DNA from: Pseudomonadales bacterium
Lineage (GTDB): Bacteria > Pseudomonadota > Gammaproteobacteria > Pseudomonadales > Halieaceae
Length of the DNA stretch: 64,000 bases
NCBI GenBank assembly: GCA_024234855.1
Contig: JACKNN010000003.1
Location: 310,001-374,000, forward strand
Direction: 5' to 3'
The notes beneath the pieces were generated by a model. That model saw only the letters and a program-made list of their open reading frames with translations, was not told the DNA's origin and did not search any database. A program made the translations under genes and the position numbers. This document shows positions 43,906 through 51,932 of the stretch, in pieces (position 1 is the first letter of the stretch; every line of letters begins with the position of its first letter).

Positions 43906-44423
43906 AACTATTAGACAAACTGTTCGAGCAACAGACGCGCCACCTGGCTCAGCGCAGCTCCCGGCGGGGTATGCTCAAGGCCATCGGCGGGCTGCTGGTG
44001 GGCGCCGGCACCATCCCGCTGCTGCCGGTGGCGAGGGCCGCGGCTGCCGATGCACCAGGCCGGCCCACGGAAAAGGGTGATCCGGCCAGCTGTGATTACT
44101 GGCGCTACTGTGCCATCGACGGTTTTCTGTGCAGTTGTTGCGGCGGTAGCGAGAACACCTGTCCGCCGGGTACCGAGATGTCGCCGGTCACCTGGATAGG
44201 TACCTGTCGCAACCCGGCGGACGGCCGCAACTACGTCATTTCCTACAACGACTGCTGCGGCAAGTCATCCTGTGGCGCCTGCCTGTGCCAGCGTGACGAG
44301 GGCGACCGGCCACTCTACCGGCCCGACAAGACCAACGATATCAACTGGTGCCTGGGCACCACAAGTCTGGCCTACCACTGCTCCACCGCGATCGTGGTCG
44401 GGGTGGCGTTCGAGGCCGAATGA
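43902..44423 (+). CDS. aauA: Aromatic amine dehydrogenase small subunit (TTQ-bearing)
   Basis: 173 residues with a Tat-type leader (SSRRGMLKAIGGLLVGAG). The TTQ tryptophans correspond to W98 (VTWIGTC) and W149 (NDINWCLG), 51 apart as in known enzymes, and the catalytic Asp is D117 (SYNDCCG). There are 14 Cys in the mature part, including the extra SCC and SSC cysteines of Alcaligenes AADH that methylamine dehydrogenase (12 Cys) lacks. Hence AADH, oxidising arylalkylamines such as tyramine or phenethylamine, rather than MADH. The comparison is from memory of those sequences. Confidence 0.92.
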   Translation: MKLLDKLFEQQTRHLAQRSSRRGMLKAIGGLLVGAGTIPLLPVARAAAADAPGRPTEKGDPASCDYWRYCAIDGFLCSCCGGSENTCPPGTEMSPVTWIGTCRNPADGRNYVISYNDCCGKSSCGACLCQRDEGDRPLYRPDKTNDINWCLGTTSLAYHCSTAIVVGVAFEAE

Positions 44424-44845
44424 GGCTCGCCCTGACACTGTACCTTGCCCTGCTGGGCGGGGCCGCGTGGGCCGGGGACATCAATTCCCAGCGCGCGCAG
44501 TTCAATTACCAGATGTCCTGCCAGGGCTGCCATGCCCCGGACGGCAGTGGCGCCGGCGAGGTGCCCCGAATGCGGGAGCATGTGGGGATTTTCCTGGCCA
44601 CCGAGGCGGGGCGGGAATACCTGGTGAGAGTGCCGGGCTCGGCGGTTTCTGCGCTTGGCGATGCTGAGCTGGCCGAAGTGCTGAACTGGATCGTGCGGGA
44701 GTTTGCCGGGGCCAGTATCACGCTTCACTTCGAACCCTACACGCCACAGGAGGTGGGTCAGCTGCGCCAGTACCCGCTGAACGAGGTGGTGCAGTATCGC
44801 GCACAGTTGTTGGCAGACATTGCCAGCGCCAATTTGAGAGAGTAA
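44420..44845 (+). CDS. Monoheme c-type cytochrome linked to aromatic amine dehydrogenase
   Basis: 141 residues with a signal peptide (LALTLYLALLGGAAWA) and one heme site CQGCH (about residue 35). Met residues further on could be the sixth ligand. Its ATG overlaps the aauA stop (ATGA). A cytochrome in this position is a likely electron acceptor for the TTQ enzyme. It is not MauG, which has two CxxCH sites and about 370 residues. Confidence 0.85.
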   Translation: MRLALTLYLALLGGAAWAGDINSQRAQFNYQMSCQGCHAPDGSGAGEVPRMREHVGIFLATEAGREYLVRVPGSAVSALGDAELAEVLNWIVREFAGASITLHFEPYTPQEVGQLRQYPLNEVVQYRAQLLADIASANLRE

Positions 44846-44851
44846 GCCGTT

Positions 44852-45409
44852 ATGAGACATTGGATTTTCGCCAGTATGTTGATTCTGGGTGGCGCGAACC
44901 TGGCCCTGGCGGGCGAGGCGCCCGCCAAAGCCCAGGCCTGCGTGGCCTGCCACGGCCAGACGGGGGTTTCCAGCAGCCCTGAGTTTCCCAACCTGGCGGG
45001 GCAGCATGCGGCTTACCTGGCTATCCAGATTACCGCGTTTCGGGACGGCACTCGCAACAATCCCGCCATGGCGCCTTTTGTCGCCGGCCTCAGTGATGCC
45101 GATATCGCGGCACTGGCGGCGTATTATTCCACCCAGGCGCGGGCGACCGCCGCCGATGGCGACCCGGCCCTCGTGAGCAGGGGCGAGAACCTGTCCGGTC
45201 CCTGCAAGGCCTGCCACGGCATGGCGGGTGTGCCGGTGGCCAATGAATGGCCGATACTGGCCGGTCAACAGGCGGCTTACCTGCAGAAGCAATTGGCGGC
45301 CTACAAGGGCGGCGAGCGGAGCAATCCATTGATGCAGGTGGCGATCGCCCACCTCGGTGATCGCGAGTATGCGGCACTGGCTGCCTACTACAGCCAACTG
45401 GCGCGCTGA
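44852..45409 (+). CDS. Diheme c4-type cytochrome
   Basis: 185 residues with a signal (ILGGANLALA) and two similar halves, each with a heme site and NLAGQHAAYLAIQ/ILAGQQAAYLQKQ followed by LxxYY: CVACH (about residue 30) and CKACH (about 118). This is cytochrome c4 architecture, which usually passes electrons to a terminal oxidase. It follows the monoheme cytochrome by six bases, so the operon may carry its own path to the respiratory chain. Confidence 0.88.
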   Translation: MRHWIFASMLILGGANLALAGEAPAKAQACVACHGQTGVSSSPEFPNLAGQHAAYLAIQITAFRDGTRNNPAMAPFVAGLSDADIAALAAYYSTQARATAADGDPALVSRGENLSGPCKACHGMAGVPVANEWPILAGQQAAYLQKQLAAYKGGERSNPLMQVAIAHLGDREYAALAAYYSQLAR

Positions 45410-45440
45410 GCGGCTGTCTCCGGGGCTCGAGGCCACGACA

Positions 45441-46988
45441 ATGACTTCGGCGCAAAGCTGTAACCTCTATCAACAGTTCGAGACTGCGTTTCCCGCGGAT
45501 ACCTCTGCGGTGCTGCTGCAGACAGCGGACGGCAGGGTTTATTCCTATGCCGATGCGCAGCGGGAGTCGGGGCGCATCGCCAATTACCTCACCACACTGG
45601 GAGCCAGAACGGGTGACCGGGTGACCGTGCAGGTTGAGAAATGCCCCGAGGTGCTGTGGCTCTACCTGGCCTGCCTGCGAGCCGGGCTGGTCTACCACCC
45701 GCTGAACACGGCCTACCAGTCCGCCGAACTGGAGTACTTCCTCAATGATGCGAAGCCGACGGTGGTGGTCTGTGGGGGGGCGTCCGCAGCGCTGTTGATC
45801 CCCCTCGCGCAGGGCGCCGGTGTGGCGCGGGTACTGACCCTGGAGACCGATGGCAGTGGCAGCCTGATGGCGGGCGCCGCCGCCTGTCCCGCGCAGTTCG
45901 ACCCGGTCCCCTGTGCCCCCGGCGACCTGGCGGCCCTGCTGTATTCCTCCGGGACTACCGGTCGGCCGAAAGGCATCATGTTGAGTCATGCCAACCTGGC
46001 CACCAATGGCAGGACCCTGGTGAAGATATGGGGATTCACCTCCGGGGATGTGTTGTTGCACGCCCTGCCGGTGTTTCATGTGCACGGTCTGTTTGTCGCC
46101 ACCCACTGCGTGCTGCTGAGCGGCGCGCGTATGCATTGGCTGGAAAAATTTGATGCCGGCGAGGTCATGGCAGCCTTGCCCCGCTGTAGCGTTATGATGG
46201 GCGTCCCCACCTATTACACCCGGCTGCTGGTGGAGCCGGGCTTCGGTCGCGACAGCTGCGAGCGCATGCGCCTGTTCATTTCCGGTTCTGCTCCGCTGCT
46301 GGCGGAGACCTTTGCCGAATTCGAGCGGCGCACCGGGCAGAGGATACTGGAGCGCTACGGCATGACCGAGACCGGTATGAACACGTCCAATCCGCTGCAG
46401 GGCGAGCGGCGGGCGGGTACGGTCGGCCCGCCCCTGCCCGATGTCGAAGTGCGAGTGGTAGATCCGCAGGGCACAGAGCTGAGCGCCGGGGAAGCCGGTG
46501 ATTTACAGGTGCGCGGGCCCAATGTATTCCAGGGTTACTGGCGGATGCCCGAAAAAACCCGCGAAGATTTCACCGCCGATGGCTTCTTCAATACCGGTGA
46601 TAAGGCCAGTATCTCGGCGGACGGTTATGTGTCCATCGTCGGTAGGGCCAAGGATATGATTATCTGCGGCGGGCTCAATGTTTACCCGAAGGAGATAGAG
46701 CAGATTCTCGATGAGCTTGAGGGAGTAAAGGAAACAGCGGTTATCGGCGTGCCTCACGCCGATTTTGGTGAGGCCGTAGTGGCCGTAATCGTGCCGACCG
46801 CGGACGCGGCACTTGACCAGGCCGGCGTTATCGAATTCAGCAGGTCGCTTATGGCCAATTACAAGGTACCCAAGCGCGTATTCCTGGTAGGCGAATTGCC
46901 GCGCAACGCCATGGGCAAGGTGCAAAAGAACCTGCTGCGTGAGCGCTACAAGGATTGCTGCGCGCGAGCTGACGCCCATGCCGATTAA
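45441..46988 (+). CDS. MatB-like malonyl-CoA synthetase (AMP-forming)
   Basis: 515 residues from the ATG at 45441 (GAGG site upstream). Motifs: LLYSSGTTGRPKGIMLSHAN, ERYGMTETGMNTSNP, FNTGDKASISADGY, RAKDMIICGGLNVYPKEIE and NAMGKVQKNLLRERY. GMTETGMNTSNP and GTVGPPLPDVEVRV are the form seen in malonate-CoA ligases. Why a malonate ligase would follow amine dehydrogenase genes is unclear; a related short dicarboxylate or aryl acid is possible. It starts 31 bases after the cytochrome c4 gene. Confidence 0.8.
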   Translation: MTSAQSCNLYQQFETAFPADTSAVLLQTADGRVYSYADAQRESGRIANYLTTLGARTGDRVTVQVEKCPEVLWLYLACLRAGLVYHPLNTAYQSAELEYFLNDAKPTVVVCGGASAALLIPLAQGAGVARVLTLETDGSGSLMAGAAACPAQFDPVPCAPGDLAALLYSSGTTGRPKGIMLSHANLATNGRTLVKIWGFTSGDVLLHALPVFHVHGLFVATHCVLLSGARMHWLEKFDAGEVMAALPRCSVMMGVPTYYTRLLVEPGFGRDSCERMRLFISGSAPLLAETFAEFERRTGQRILERYGMTETGMNTSNPLQGERRAGTVGPPLPDVEVRVVDPQGTELSAGEAGDLQVRGPNVFQGYWRMPEKTREDFTADGFFNTGDKASISADGYVSIVGRAKDMIICGGLNVYPKEIEQILDELEGVKETAVIGVPHADFGEAVVAVIVPTADAALDQAGVIEFSRSLMANYKVPKRVFLVGELPRNAMGKVQKNLLRERYKDCCARADAHAD

Positions 46989-47119
46989 TGGCGTGGGCTA
47001 TTCGTGATCGAGGCCGCTGTGAAGGAGGTATTGGATGATTGACCTGTTGGCAGAAACTCGCCGACGGCTCGGGAACCGGTACGCCTGATTTGGCTGCAAC
47101 CGGGGGAATGAGGAGATCT

Positions 47120-47530
47120 ATGCGCAGAACACTCAGGATTACTGTAGCCCAGATGGTTGCCGATGCGCGCGGGCGGATCGAGGAAATCGATGCCGACGAT
47201 GCCATTGCATTGCCGGGGGACCCCGATGTCGTGATTGTCGATCTTCGCGATGTACGCGAACGGCAGCGGGGAGGTTACATACCGGGCAGCTTTCACTGCC
47301 CTCGCGGCATGGTTGAGTTCTGGGTGGACCCGGAGAGTCCTTATTACAAGGACATATTTGGCAGCGAGGCGAAGTTTGTTTTCCACTGCGCCTCGGGCTG
47401 GCGCTCGGCGATAACCGTGGACACGCTACAGCGGATGGGCTTTGACAATATCGCCCATATCCGGGACGGCTTCAACGCCTGGTGCAATGCCGGGGGCCCG
47501 GTAGAGATGCCTGATCAGCCGGGGGGGTAG
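47120..47530 (+). CDS. Rhodanese-domain protein
   Basis: 136 residues from ATG 47120, with AGGAG at 47111-47115. A single rhodanese domain with VIVDLRDVRERQRGGYIPGS and the active-site Cys in FHCASGWRSA, then HIRDGFNAWCNAGGPVE. Rhodanese proteins carry persulfide sulfur; no specific role is evident. It is convergent with the FAH gene and overlaps it by 16 bases at the 3' ends. Confidence 0.83.
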   Translation: MRRTLRITVAQMVADARGRIEEIDADDAIALPGDPDVVIVDLRDVRERQRGGYIPGSFHCPRGMVEFWVDPESPYYKDIFGSEAKFVFHCASGWRSAITVDTLQRMGFDNIAHIRDGFNAWCNAGGPVEMPDQPGG

Positions 47531-48504
47531 TACTGTTTGATCCGCTGGTCGATCCTGCCGAAGATCGACTGGCCGGAGGTATCGTTCATCTCGATCACAA
47601 TGCGATCGCCAAAAGACATAAAGGGCGTGCTGGGCTTGCCGTCGGCGATGGTTTCCAGGCAGCGCACCTCCGCCAGGCAGCAGGAGCCGTCCGGGCTGCC
47701 CTGGTTGGCCACGGTGCCCGAGCCGATCACCGTGCCGGCCATCAGGGCCCTGCTCTTGGCAGCGTGCTGGATCAGCTGGCCAAAATCAAATGTCATGTCC
47801 ACGCCGGCATTGGGTGAGCCGATTTTCCTGCCATTGAGCGTGGTGATAAGGGGCAGGTGCAACCTGGCGCCGTCCCACGCGTCGCCCAGTTCATCCGGTG
47901 TAACCGCGACCGGGGTAAAAGAGGTTTGTGGCTTGGACTGGTAAAAGCCGAACTGTTTGGCCAGTTCCGCCGGAATCAGGTTGCGCAGGGAGACATCGTT
48001 GACCAGCGCCACCAGCTTGATGTGCTGCCGAGCCTGTTGCGCCTTGATGCCGGCGGGCACATCGTCGGTGAACACCACGACTTCGGCTTCGAAGTCGATG
48101 CCCCAGTCCTCGCTTTCTGCCAGGACATCCTCGTTGGCGCCGATAAAGGCATCGGAGGCACCCATATACATCAGGGGTTCGGTCCAGAAAGATTCCGGCA
48201 ACTCGGCGCCGCGTGCCTTGCGCACCAACTCCACGTGGGTGACGTAGGCGCTGCCATCGGCCCAGTGGTAGCAGCGGGGCAGGGGAGCGGCAGCGGCTGT
48301 CGTGTCGAAGGCGAACTCACCTGCCACCTCGCCCGCCTGGAGTTTATTGAACAATGCCGTGAGCCTGGGTTCGCAGCTGGCCCAGTCGTCCATGGCGGCC
48401 TGCAGGGTGGGTGCGATGGCGGCGGCGGATACGGCCCGGCTGAGGTCGCGGCTGACCACGACCAGTGTGCCGTCGCGGCCGGATTTGAGACTGGCTAGTT
48501 TCAT
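47515..48504 (-). CDS. Fumarylacetoacetate hydrolase family protein
   Basis: 329 residues. The metal-binding core shows the acidic residues of the family in IDFEAEVVVFTDDVP and in DVSLRNLIPAE. The C-terminal part has ALMAGTVIGSGTVANQGSPD, typical of fumarylacetoacetate hydrolases. Next to hmgA it is expected to perform the last step of homogentisate breakdown, giving fumarate and acetoacetate. It lies 33 bases downstream of hmgA. The isomerase needed just before it is not in the window. Confidence 0.9.
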   Translation of the reverse strand: MKLASLKSGRDGTLVVVSRDLSRAVSAAAIAPTLQAAMDDWASCEPRLTALFNKLQAGEVAGEFAFDTTAAAAPLPRCYHWADGSAYVTHVELVRKARGAELPESFWTEPLMYMGASDAFIGANEDVLAESEDWGIDFEAEVVVFTDDVPAGIKAQQARQHIKLVALVNDVSLRNLIPAELAKQFGFYQSKPQTSFTPVAVTPDELGDAWDGARLHLPLITTLNGRKIGSPNAGVDMTFDFGQLIQHAAKSRALMAGTVIGSGTVANQGSPDGSCCLAEVRCLETIADGKPSTPFMSFGDRIVIEMNDTSGQSIFGRIDQRIKQYYPPG

Positions 48505-48537
48505 TGCTGCATTCCCGATTGTTGGCTGTTGGCAGTA

Positions 48538-49851
48538 TTACTGGTGAAAGTGCTTTTTGATGCCGTCCCAGCACTTGATGTAATCGCGCTGGCGCAGTTC
48601 CGTTTCCAGTGCCCACCTGGTCGGCTGGATTATGTAGCGGGACTCCAGCATGAAGGCCATGGTATCGCGATAGCGGTCTGGTTTCAGCTCGGCGTTGCTG
48701 GCCTTTTCAAACGCAGCGGCTTCCGGGCCGTGGGGACTCATGCAATTGTGCAGGCTGCTGCCGCCCGGCGCAAAGCCTTCCTCCTTGGCATCATACGTGC
48801 CCTCGATCAGGCCCATGAATTCGCTCATCACGTTGCGGTGGTACCACGGCGGGCGGAAGGTGTCTTCCGCCACCATCCAGCGCGGCGGGAAGATGACAAA
48901 ATCGATGCCGGCCACCCCGGGGGTGTCGGAAGGGGACGACAGCACCGTGTATATGCTCGGGTCCGGGTGGTCGTAGCTGACGGTGCCCATCACGTTGAAG
49001 CGCGCCAGCTCGTATTTATAGGGCGCTGAGTTGCCGGTCCAGGCCACCACGTCGAGGGGAGAGTGGTCGATTGGCGCGCGGTAGAAGTTGCCGGCGAACT
49101 TGCACAGCAGTTCAAAGTCCCCATCCAGGTCTTCGAAGGCCGCCCGGGGATACTGGAAATCCCGGTCATTGGCATAGCCATTGGCGCCCACCGGGCCGCG
49201 CTCCGGCAGGGTCAGCGGGGCGCCGTAGTTTTCCGCGAGGTAGCCGCGAGCGGTATCCGTGACCAGGTCCACCGCAAATTTCATGCCGCGGGGGATCACC
49301 GCGATTTCACCCACCCTGAGTTGCAGCCGGCCGCACTCGGTGCGCAGCAGCAACTCGCCCATTTGGGGAATGAACAGCAACTCGCCATCGGCGCAGTAAA
49401 AGTAGCGCCGCGCCATTGACCGGTTGGCCCCATACAGGTGGATACCCATTCCCGCCTGCGCCATGGCATCGCCGTTGGCGGCGATGGTGACCAGGCCCTC
49501 GACAAAATCGGTGGGCCCGGTGGGCAGCGGCAACGGGTCCCAGCGCAACAGGTTTGGCGGCGTGGGCACCTCGGTGATTGGCGCGGTGCGCACCCTGTCC
49601 TGCTGCCAGCCCCGGTAGTCGCCCTGTACCGCAGAGGGGCGGATGCGGTAAAACCAGCTGCGCCGGTTGTGGGCGCGCGGCGCGGTGAACGCGGTGCTGT
49701 TGAACTGCTCCGCGTAAAGGCCGTGGCTGACCCGTTGCGGGCTGAAGCGACCTATGGGCAGCGCGCCGGGCAGGGCCTCGCTCTCGTGTTCATTGCCGAA
49801 GCCGTGCAGGTATTGCAGGTCGGACGCGACTTGCGAAGTGTCAGTTGTCAT
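48538..49851 (-). CDS. hmgA: Homogentisate 1,2-dioxygenase
   Basis: 437 residues, the family length. N-terminal LQYLHGFGNEHESEALPGALP and YAEQFNSTAFTAPRAHNRRSW, and the iron-site region with LHNCMSPHGPEAAAFEKA, are diagnostic. It opens the homogentisate ring with O2 to maleylacetoacetate. It overlaps the 71-residue DUF2783 gene by 11 bases, so it is part of the operon running from 51741 down to 47515. Confidence 0.97.
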   Translation of the reverse strand: MTTDTSQVASDLQYLHGFGNEHESEALPGALPIGRFSPQRVSHGLYAEQFNSTAFTAPRAHNRRSWFYRIRPSAVQGDYRGWQQDRVRTAPITEVPTPPNLLRWDPLPLPTGPTDFVEGLVTIAANGDAMAQAGMGIHLYGANRSMARRYFYCADGELLFIPQMGELLLRTECGRLQLRVGEIAVIPRGMKFAVDLVTDTARGYLAENYGAPLTLPERGPVGANGYANDRDFQYPRAAFEDLDGDFELLCKFAGNFYRAPIDHSPLDVVAWTGNSAPYKYELARFNVMGTVSYDHPDPSIYTVLSSPSDTPGVAGIDFVIFPPRWMVAEDTFRPPWYHRNVMSEFMGLIEGTYDAKEEGFAPGGSSLHNCMSPHGPEAAAFEKASNAELKPDRYRDTMAFMLESRYIIQPTRWALETELRQRDYIKCWDGIKKHFHQ

Positions 49852-50056
49852 GAAGTAACTCGCTATTGACCTGGCCGGCTATTGCCAGGGCCTGTTCCAG
49901 TATCTGTTGGTCTCCCACCTGGTTGGCCAGCAGCAGGATCAGGCGGGCGTTGATCTGTTCGCTGGCCGCGGCACTGCGATCGCGGTGGAGGTCCGCCAGG
50001 GCGGCATAGAAAGCGTCAGGGTCGGAAAAATTGGGTTCCAGGTTGAGCTGGCTCAT
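49841..50056 (-). CDS. DUF2783-type small protein
   Basis: 71 residues, acidic and mostly helical (LEPNFSDPDAFYAALADLHR, INARLILLLANQVGDQQ). Proteins of this kind usually sit beside FAD-dependent aromatic hydroxylases, as here, and may help them; no function is established. The ATG at 50056 follows AGGAG; a GTG at 50065 is in frame but less likely. It overlaps the hydroxylase stop by four bases and hmgA by 11. Confidence 0.75.
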   Translation of the reverse strand: MSQLNLEPNFSDPDAFYAALADLHRDRSAAASEQINARLILLLANQVGDQQILEQALAIAGQVNSELLHDN

Positions 50057-51741
50057 GCGGCGCACTCCTGTTGCAGGTGGCTGCCCAGGGCGCGCTGCAC
50101 GGCGGCCTCCAGCTCCTGCAGGTCGAGCTGTCGCCAGCGAGCGGCCACATGCTGGTCAGGGCGGATCAGGTAAACCCCGGCGGTCAGCAGGTCGTAGCGT
50201 TCCGCCAGCACACCCTTGTGGTCGGTGAGGTGGACCGTGTGCGCCCCCGGCTCGCCCGGGGCGTCCACCCTGAGGATGGTGAGCCGGATACCCATTTCCC
50301 GCAACTGTGTCGCCAGCCTTTCGAGGGCGGTGATCCGGCCTGCATCGAACTCTCCCCTGAGCAGGACATTGAATTGGCCCCCCAGGTGGTTGAGCAGCCA
50401 GCCGCTGCCGTTGCCGCCACTCACGGGGGCGTCGGTGCAGGGAGAGCCGGGGCGCAGCGCGAGTTTAAATGCATCGCTGTCCGGTGTGCTCAGCGGCGTC
50501 TCCTCGTAGGTACAGGGTTTGGACAGGCGGCCGCTGTTGACCAGGGTGCGTGCAAAGGGAAAATGGCGGGACATATCCAGCACGGTGTCGCGGAACACCC
50601 GGGTGATGTGATTCTTCGGAGTCATGAAGTCGGTCGCCCGGGTGGAATGCAGGATGTTTTCCCGCGCCCCGTGCTGGCGCTCGGTGTCGTAGGTTTGCAG
50701 CAATGCCGCCGGCGCCCGGCCCTGTATCACCGCGGCCAGCTTCCAGCCGAGGTTTTCAACACCCTGCAGGGCCCCGTTTGCGCCCCGGGCCCCGAACGGG
50801 GATACCTGGTGGGCGGAATCACCGATAAAGAATGCCCGGTGGTGAATAAAGGAATCCATCTTGCGGCAGCGGAAAGTATAGACACTCGCCCATTCCAGTT
50901 CCCACTCCCGGTCCTTGCCCAGCATGGCTTCAACGCGGGGGCGGATATTCTCGAGTTTCTTTTCCTCCTCGGGGTCGGCATCCCAACCCAGCTGGAAATC
51001 AATACGCCAGACATTGTCCGCCTGCTTGTGCAGCAGGGTGGACTGGCCCGGGTGGAACGGTGCGTCGAACCAGAAGCGGCGCTCGGCGGGAAAGTCTGCC
51101 TTCATGATGATATCGGCGATCAGGAAGCGGTCTTCGAATACCTGGCCCCTGCTCTGGAGCCCCAGGGAGTCGCGGATCGGGCTGTTGGCGCCGTCAGCTA
51201 CCAGCAGGTAGTCGCAGGTCAACTGGTAGTCGCCGTCCCGGGTGGTGACCGTGATCGCCGCTCCGCTATCGTCGGTGCTGACCCGGGTAACCTTGTGCAG
51301 CCAGCGCAGCTCGATCTGCGGCAGTTCCATACAGCGCTGCACCATGAACTCTTCCATGTAGTACTGTTGCAGGTTTATGAAGGCGGGTACCTTGTGGTCC
51401 GGCTCCGGCAGCAGATTGAACTCATAGACCTGCTCCTGGCCGAAATACACCTTGCCGAGATTCCAGGTCACACCCTTTTCCAGCATGGGCTGGCCGCAGC
51501 CGTACCGATCACAGATCTCCAGCGTGCGTTTGGCCAGGCAGATGGCGCGGGAGCCCACACTGACGGTGTTATTGTCATCCAGTACCACGGTGTGCACGCC
51601 CTGCAGGGCCAGGTCCATGGCGGCGGCGAGGCCCGCCGGACCGCCGCCGACGATCACGACCGGGTGGTGGACTGGCTGTGCCGAGTCCTGGTCGGGACTG
51701 TGGGTGTAAGGGTACACGGGATTGGTGTAGCTGCTGGGCAT
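50053..51741 (-). CDS. FAD-dependent aromatic hydroxylase (MhpA-like)
   Basis: 562 residues. FAD binding: VVIVGGGPAGLAAAMDLALQ; the second motif is FIGDSAHQVSPFGARGANGA; GD and DG-type blocks in between fit the MhpA/PobA class. Beside hmgA and FAH it may hydroxylate 3-hydroxyphenylacetate to homogentisate, as MhaA does, but that substrate is inferred only from neighbours. I start at ATG 51741, so the MarR-type dyad at 51766 lies upstream of the gene and not in it. Confidence 0.85.
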   Translation of the reverse strand: MPSSYTNPVYPYTHSPDQDSAQPVHHPVVIVGGGPAGLAAAMDLALQGVHTVVLDDNNTVSVGSRAICLAKRTLEICDRYGCGQPMLEKGVTWNLGKVYFGQEQVYEFNLLPEPDHKVPAFINLQQYYMEEFMVQRCMELPQIELRWLHKVTRVSTDDSGAAITVTTRDGDYQLTCDYLLVADGANSPIRDSLGLQSRGQVFEDRFLIADIIMKADFPAERRFWFDAPFHPGQSTLLHKQADNVWRIDFQLGWDADPEEEKKLENIRPRVEAMLGKDREWELEWASVYTFRCRKMDSFIHHRAFFIGDSAHQVSPFGARGANGALQGVENLGWKLAAVIQGRAPAALLQTYDTERQHGARENILHSTRATDFMTPKNHITRVFRDTVLDMSRHFPFARTLVNSGRLSKPCTYEETPLSTPDSDAFKLALRPGSPCTDAPVSGGNGSGWLLNHLGGQFNVLLRGEFDAGRITALERLATQLREMGIRLTILRVDAPGEPGAHTVHLTDHKGVLAERYDLLTAGVYLIRPDQHVAARWRQLDLQELEAAVQRALGSHLQQECAA

Positions 51742-51765
51742 TGGCGGTGCTTCCGCGTGGCTATT

Positions 51766-51785
51766 ATAGTTGCAAGTGAAACTAA
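51766..51785. promoter_or_regulatory. MarR-type operator over the hydroxylase-hmgA promoter
   Basis: ATAGTTGCAAGTGAAACTAA fits the dyad ATAGTTGCA-NN-TGCAACTAT with two mismatches. It overlaps the end of the -10 and the start point of the leftward promoter (51784-51812). A second copy lies at 51861-51880 over the rightward promoter. The MarR protein encoded at 52921 is the likely binder. Confidence 0.55.
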
Positions 51786-51812
51786 TATAGGAAATCAAGC
51801 GAGATTAATCAA
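51784..51812 (-). promoter_or_regulatory. Leftward sigma-70 promoter for the hydroxylase-hmgA-fah operon
   Basis: On the minus strand: TTGATT (51807-51812), a 17-base spacer, and TATATT (51784-51789). Start point near 51777, about 36 bases before the ATG. Confidence 0.55.
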
Positions 51813-51835
51813 GCAATAATCGCCTGAAAAACCTA

Positions 51836-51865
51836 TTGAAAAGATACTATATCCAACAATATAGT
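51836..51865 (+). promoter_or_regulatory. Rightward sigma-70 promoter for the MBL-MarR-HPPD operon
   Basis: TTGAAA (51836-51841), an 18-base spacer, TATAGT (51860-51865). The -10 overlaps the dyad at 51861. The leader to the ATG at 51933 would be roughly 60 bases. Confidence 0.55.
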
Positions 51866-51880
51866 TCTATCTGCAACTAT
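51861..51880. promoter_or_regulatory. MarR-type operator over the MBL-MarR-HPPD promoter
   Basis: ATAGTTCTATCTGCAACTAT: the right half TGCAACTAT is an exact half-site, and the left differs at two positions. Same dyad as at 51766, so one regulator can control both directions. Confidence 0.55.
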
Positions 51881-51932
51881 GTTGTGTTAGAATTGCGTCG
51901 TTGATTCACTTTTATAAAGGTAGTGTAGGCTT

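Noticed and set aside
44420..45409. MauG for TTQ maturation
   Set aside because: One product has a single CxxCH and the other is a c4-type diheme cytochrome of 185 residues; neither fits MauG.
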